This document shows, piece after piece, positions 7,146-8,143 of a stretch of 8,143 nucleotides of DNA. This DNA comes from CAZIWJ01 sp964542855 (lineage in GTDB: Bacteria; Bacteroidota; Bacteroidia; Cytophagales; Cyclobacteriaceae). The translations under genes and the position numbers were made by a program. The notes below the pieces were generated by a model. The model ran no database searches and had not been told where the DNA came from. It saw nothing but the letters and a program-made list of their open reading frames with translations. Numbering within the stretch: the stretch's first letter is position 1; every line of letters begins with the position of its first letter. The stretch lies in assembly GCA_964542855.1 (NCBI GenBank), contig CAZIWJ010000164.1, forward strand, positions 1 to 8,143, read 5' to 3'.

Positions 7146-8123
7146 TTACTCGAAACGGGCAGCCACAAGGCCTAAAAACTCCTTTACCTCACCACTATCT
7201 AGCGACCAGTTATATCGTTCAGCATACCTGGTTTTGATTAATTTAAAAGCATTCGCGTAAGAGCTGCTTTGTTCTATTTCACCTACTGCCTGTAAAAAAG
7301 CTTCTTCATTTTCATGGAAGAGGTTTTTTACAAACATATAGCGGTGGTGAAGAGCCATGCTTTCTGTAAACGACTTTCGTTTCTGGTTTACGTGGATATT
7401 AACCAATGTATTTTGCGGCTGGCTGAACTGGTCGTTCAAACTGAAGAACGATTCACTGGAAAGCTCATTCGAGCTATTTTCATTCGTATCGCCTTCGGTT
7501 GATAAGAACTGATTGAGGGTAACGCTGGTAACTTTAGAAAAACTTTGAAGCACCGTGTCAATGTCGTCTGGCGTACCCTCCAGTTCTTCAACCGCTTCAT
7601 TTAATAATTCAAGCGCACGTTCTCTGCCAACAGTGGCTGTGTTTTCTTTTTTAATTTTATCCAGCAACCCGTTAAATAATAACTGATTAATCTTAATGTA
7701 CCGGGAAAACATTTTCAGTTCATCAACACTGATGTTTTCGGCACGCTGTAAATGCGCGGAGAAAAAATCGTAAGGGGTAATTACAAGCAGTAGGGCGTCA
7801 ACCACACTTTTTTCGTATAGTTTTATTGCATCTTCTTTTTTAACGTCAATGTGGTGAGATAACCGGTTCATTAGCGTATTCATTGCCTCTTTCACATCCG
7901 CTGACTCGTAATTAAAATATGGGCTTTTCAGTCGTTTTGCCTCCTTACCCCAGTTCTCAAATATCTGGTAGATAACCAGTAAGTTTACCTGCTTTACGCC
8001 AGGCATTTCCAGGATTTGCTGACCACTAATGGAATTGAACCTGGTAAATGGTTCATGTAAAAGGTTAGAGGCATACAGCTTTGCGTAAGATTTAACAGAA
8101 GCAAAATTCAGTTTTTTTTCCAT
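7146..8123 (-). CDS. Conserved-looking hypothetical protein, helical, convergent with rodA
   Basis: I do not recognise a named family. The product is 325 residues with no signal peptide and no membrane segment, so probably cytoplasmic. Seen: a helical N-terminal region (about 1-200) rich in Lys/Glu/Leu, a Ser/Asn-rich flexible linker at about 209-245, and a compact C-terminal helical module at about 250-325 (LHHRYMFVKNLFHENEEAF, then ERYNW and EVKEFLGLVAARF). From memory this last part resembles a short C-terminal module found on many unannotated Bacteroidota proteins (pattern: phi-F-phi-x-x-LF-x-x-x-x-x-x-phi, then YNW and FLxLVxRRF); that is inference. The start at 8123 (MEKKLNF) is the natural one, with an A8 run in codons 2-5 and no Shine-Dalgarno; only 20 bases upstream are visible. 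Its stop lies 2 bases from that of rodA. A sustained open frame with normal composition supports it being real. Confidence 0.85.
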   Translation of the reverse strand: MEKKLNFASVKSYAKLYASNLLHEPFTRFNSISGQQILEMPGVKQVNLLVIYQIFENWGKEAKRLKSPYFNYESADVKEAMNTLMNRLSHHIDVKKEDAIKLYEKSVVDALLLVITPYDFFSAHLQRAENISVDELKMFSRYIKINQLLFNGLLDKIKKENTATVGRERALELLNEAVEELEGTPDDIDTVLQSFSKVTSVTLNQFLSTEGDTNENSSNELSSESFFSLNDQFSQPQNTLVNIHVNQKRKSFTESMALHHRYMFVKNLFHENEEAFLQAVGEIEQSSSYANAFKLIKTRYAERYNWSLDSGEVKEFLGLVAARFE

Positions 8124-8143
8124 ATTTGTAAATCGTACTTTTT

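Noticed and set aside
7314..7502. Plus-strand 62-codon ORF inside the convergent gene.
   Set aside because: Overlaps the better supported minus-strand frame and has no recognisable features.
1..8143. Search for CRISPR repeats, insertion-sequence ends, tRNA/rRNA, integrase sites and defence or toxin-antitoxin genes.
   Set aside because: No regularly spaced repeats, no transposase-like frames and no RNA gene signatures were found; the ImmA/IrrE-like domain belongs to a regulator and is not evidence of a mobile element.

Overview
The window looks like chromosome from a member of the Bacteroidota, probably of the Cytophagales type. The evidence is the gene order mreB-mreC-mreD-mrdA-rodA, the absence of Shine-Dalgarno sequences in front of the genes, a Bacteroidota-like TTG / -ATTTG promoter candidate, and the style of the proteins (an enlarged RodA and a PBP2 with an NPHG motif after motif 3). 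The lineage is inferred from sequence style only.

Layout. Positions 1-1395 hold the 3' part of a gene for an XRE-family transcriptional regulator with the ScfR/RamB architecture; its start lies outside the window. Positions 1396-1625 are a 230-base intergenic region with a candidate mreB promoter, a short dyad and a direct repeat. Positions 1626-7143 carry five tightly packed plus-strand genes: mreB (actin-like filament), mreC and mreD (membrane scaffold), mrdA (PBP2 transpeptidase) and rodA (SEDS glycosyltransferase). Gaps or overlaps between them are +7, -8, -8 and +4 bases, so they almost certainly form one translationally linked operon. Positions 7146-8123 encode, on the minus strand, an unrecognised 325-residue soluble protein. 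It converges on rodA with only 2 bases between the two stop codons.

Function. The five-gene operon encodes the core of the Rod complex (elongasome). MreB filaments under the membrane guide the complex, MreC/MreD activate PBP2, RodA polymerises glycan strands from lipid II, and PBP2 crosslinks them, giving side-wall growth and rod shape.

I see no mobile element, CRISPR array, tRNA or rRNA, and no clear new system. The points most worth a second look are the PBP2 active site, where the third motif reads KTS instead of KTG; the uncharacterised convergent gene; and the small repeats and dyad upstream of mreB. Most of the window is ordinary core-genome sequence.
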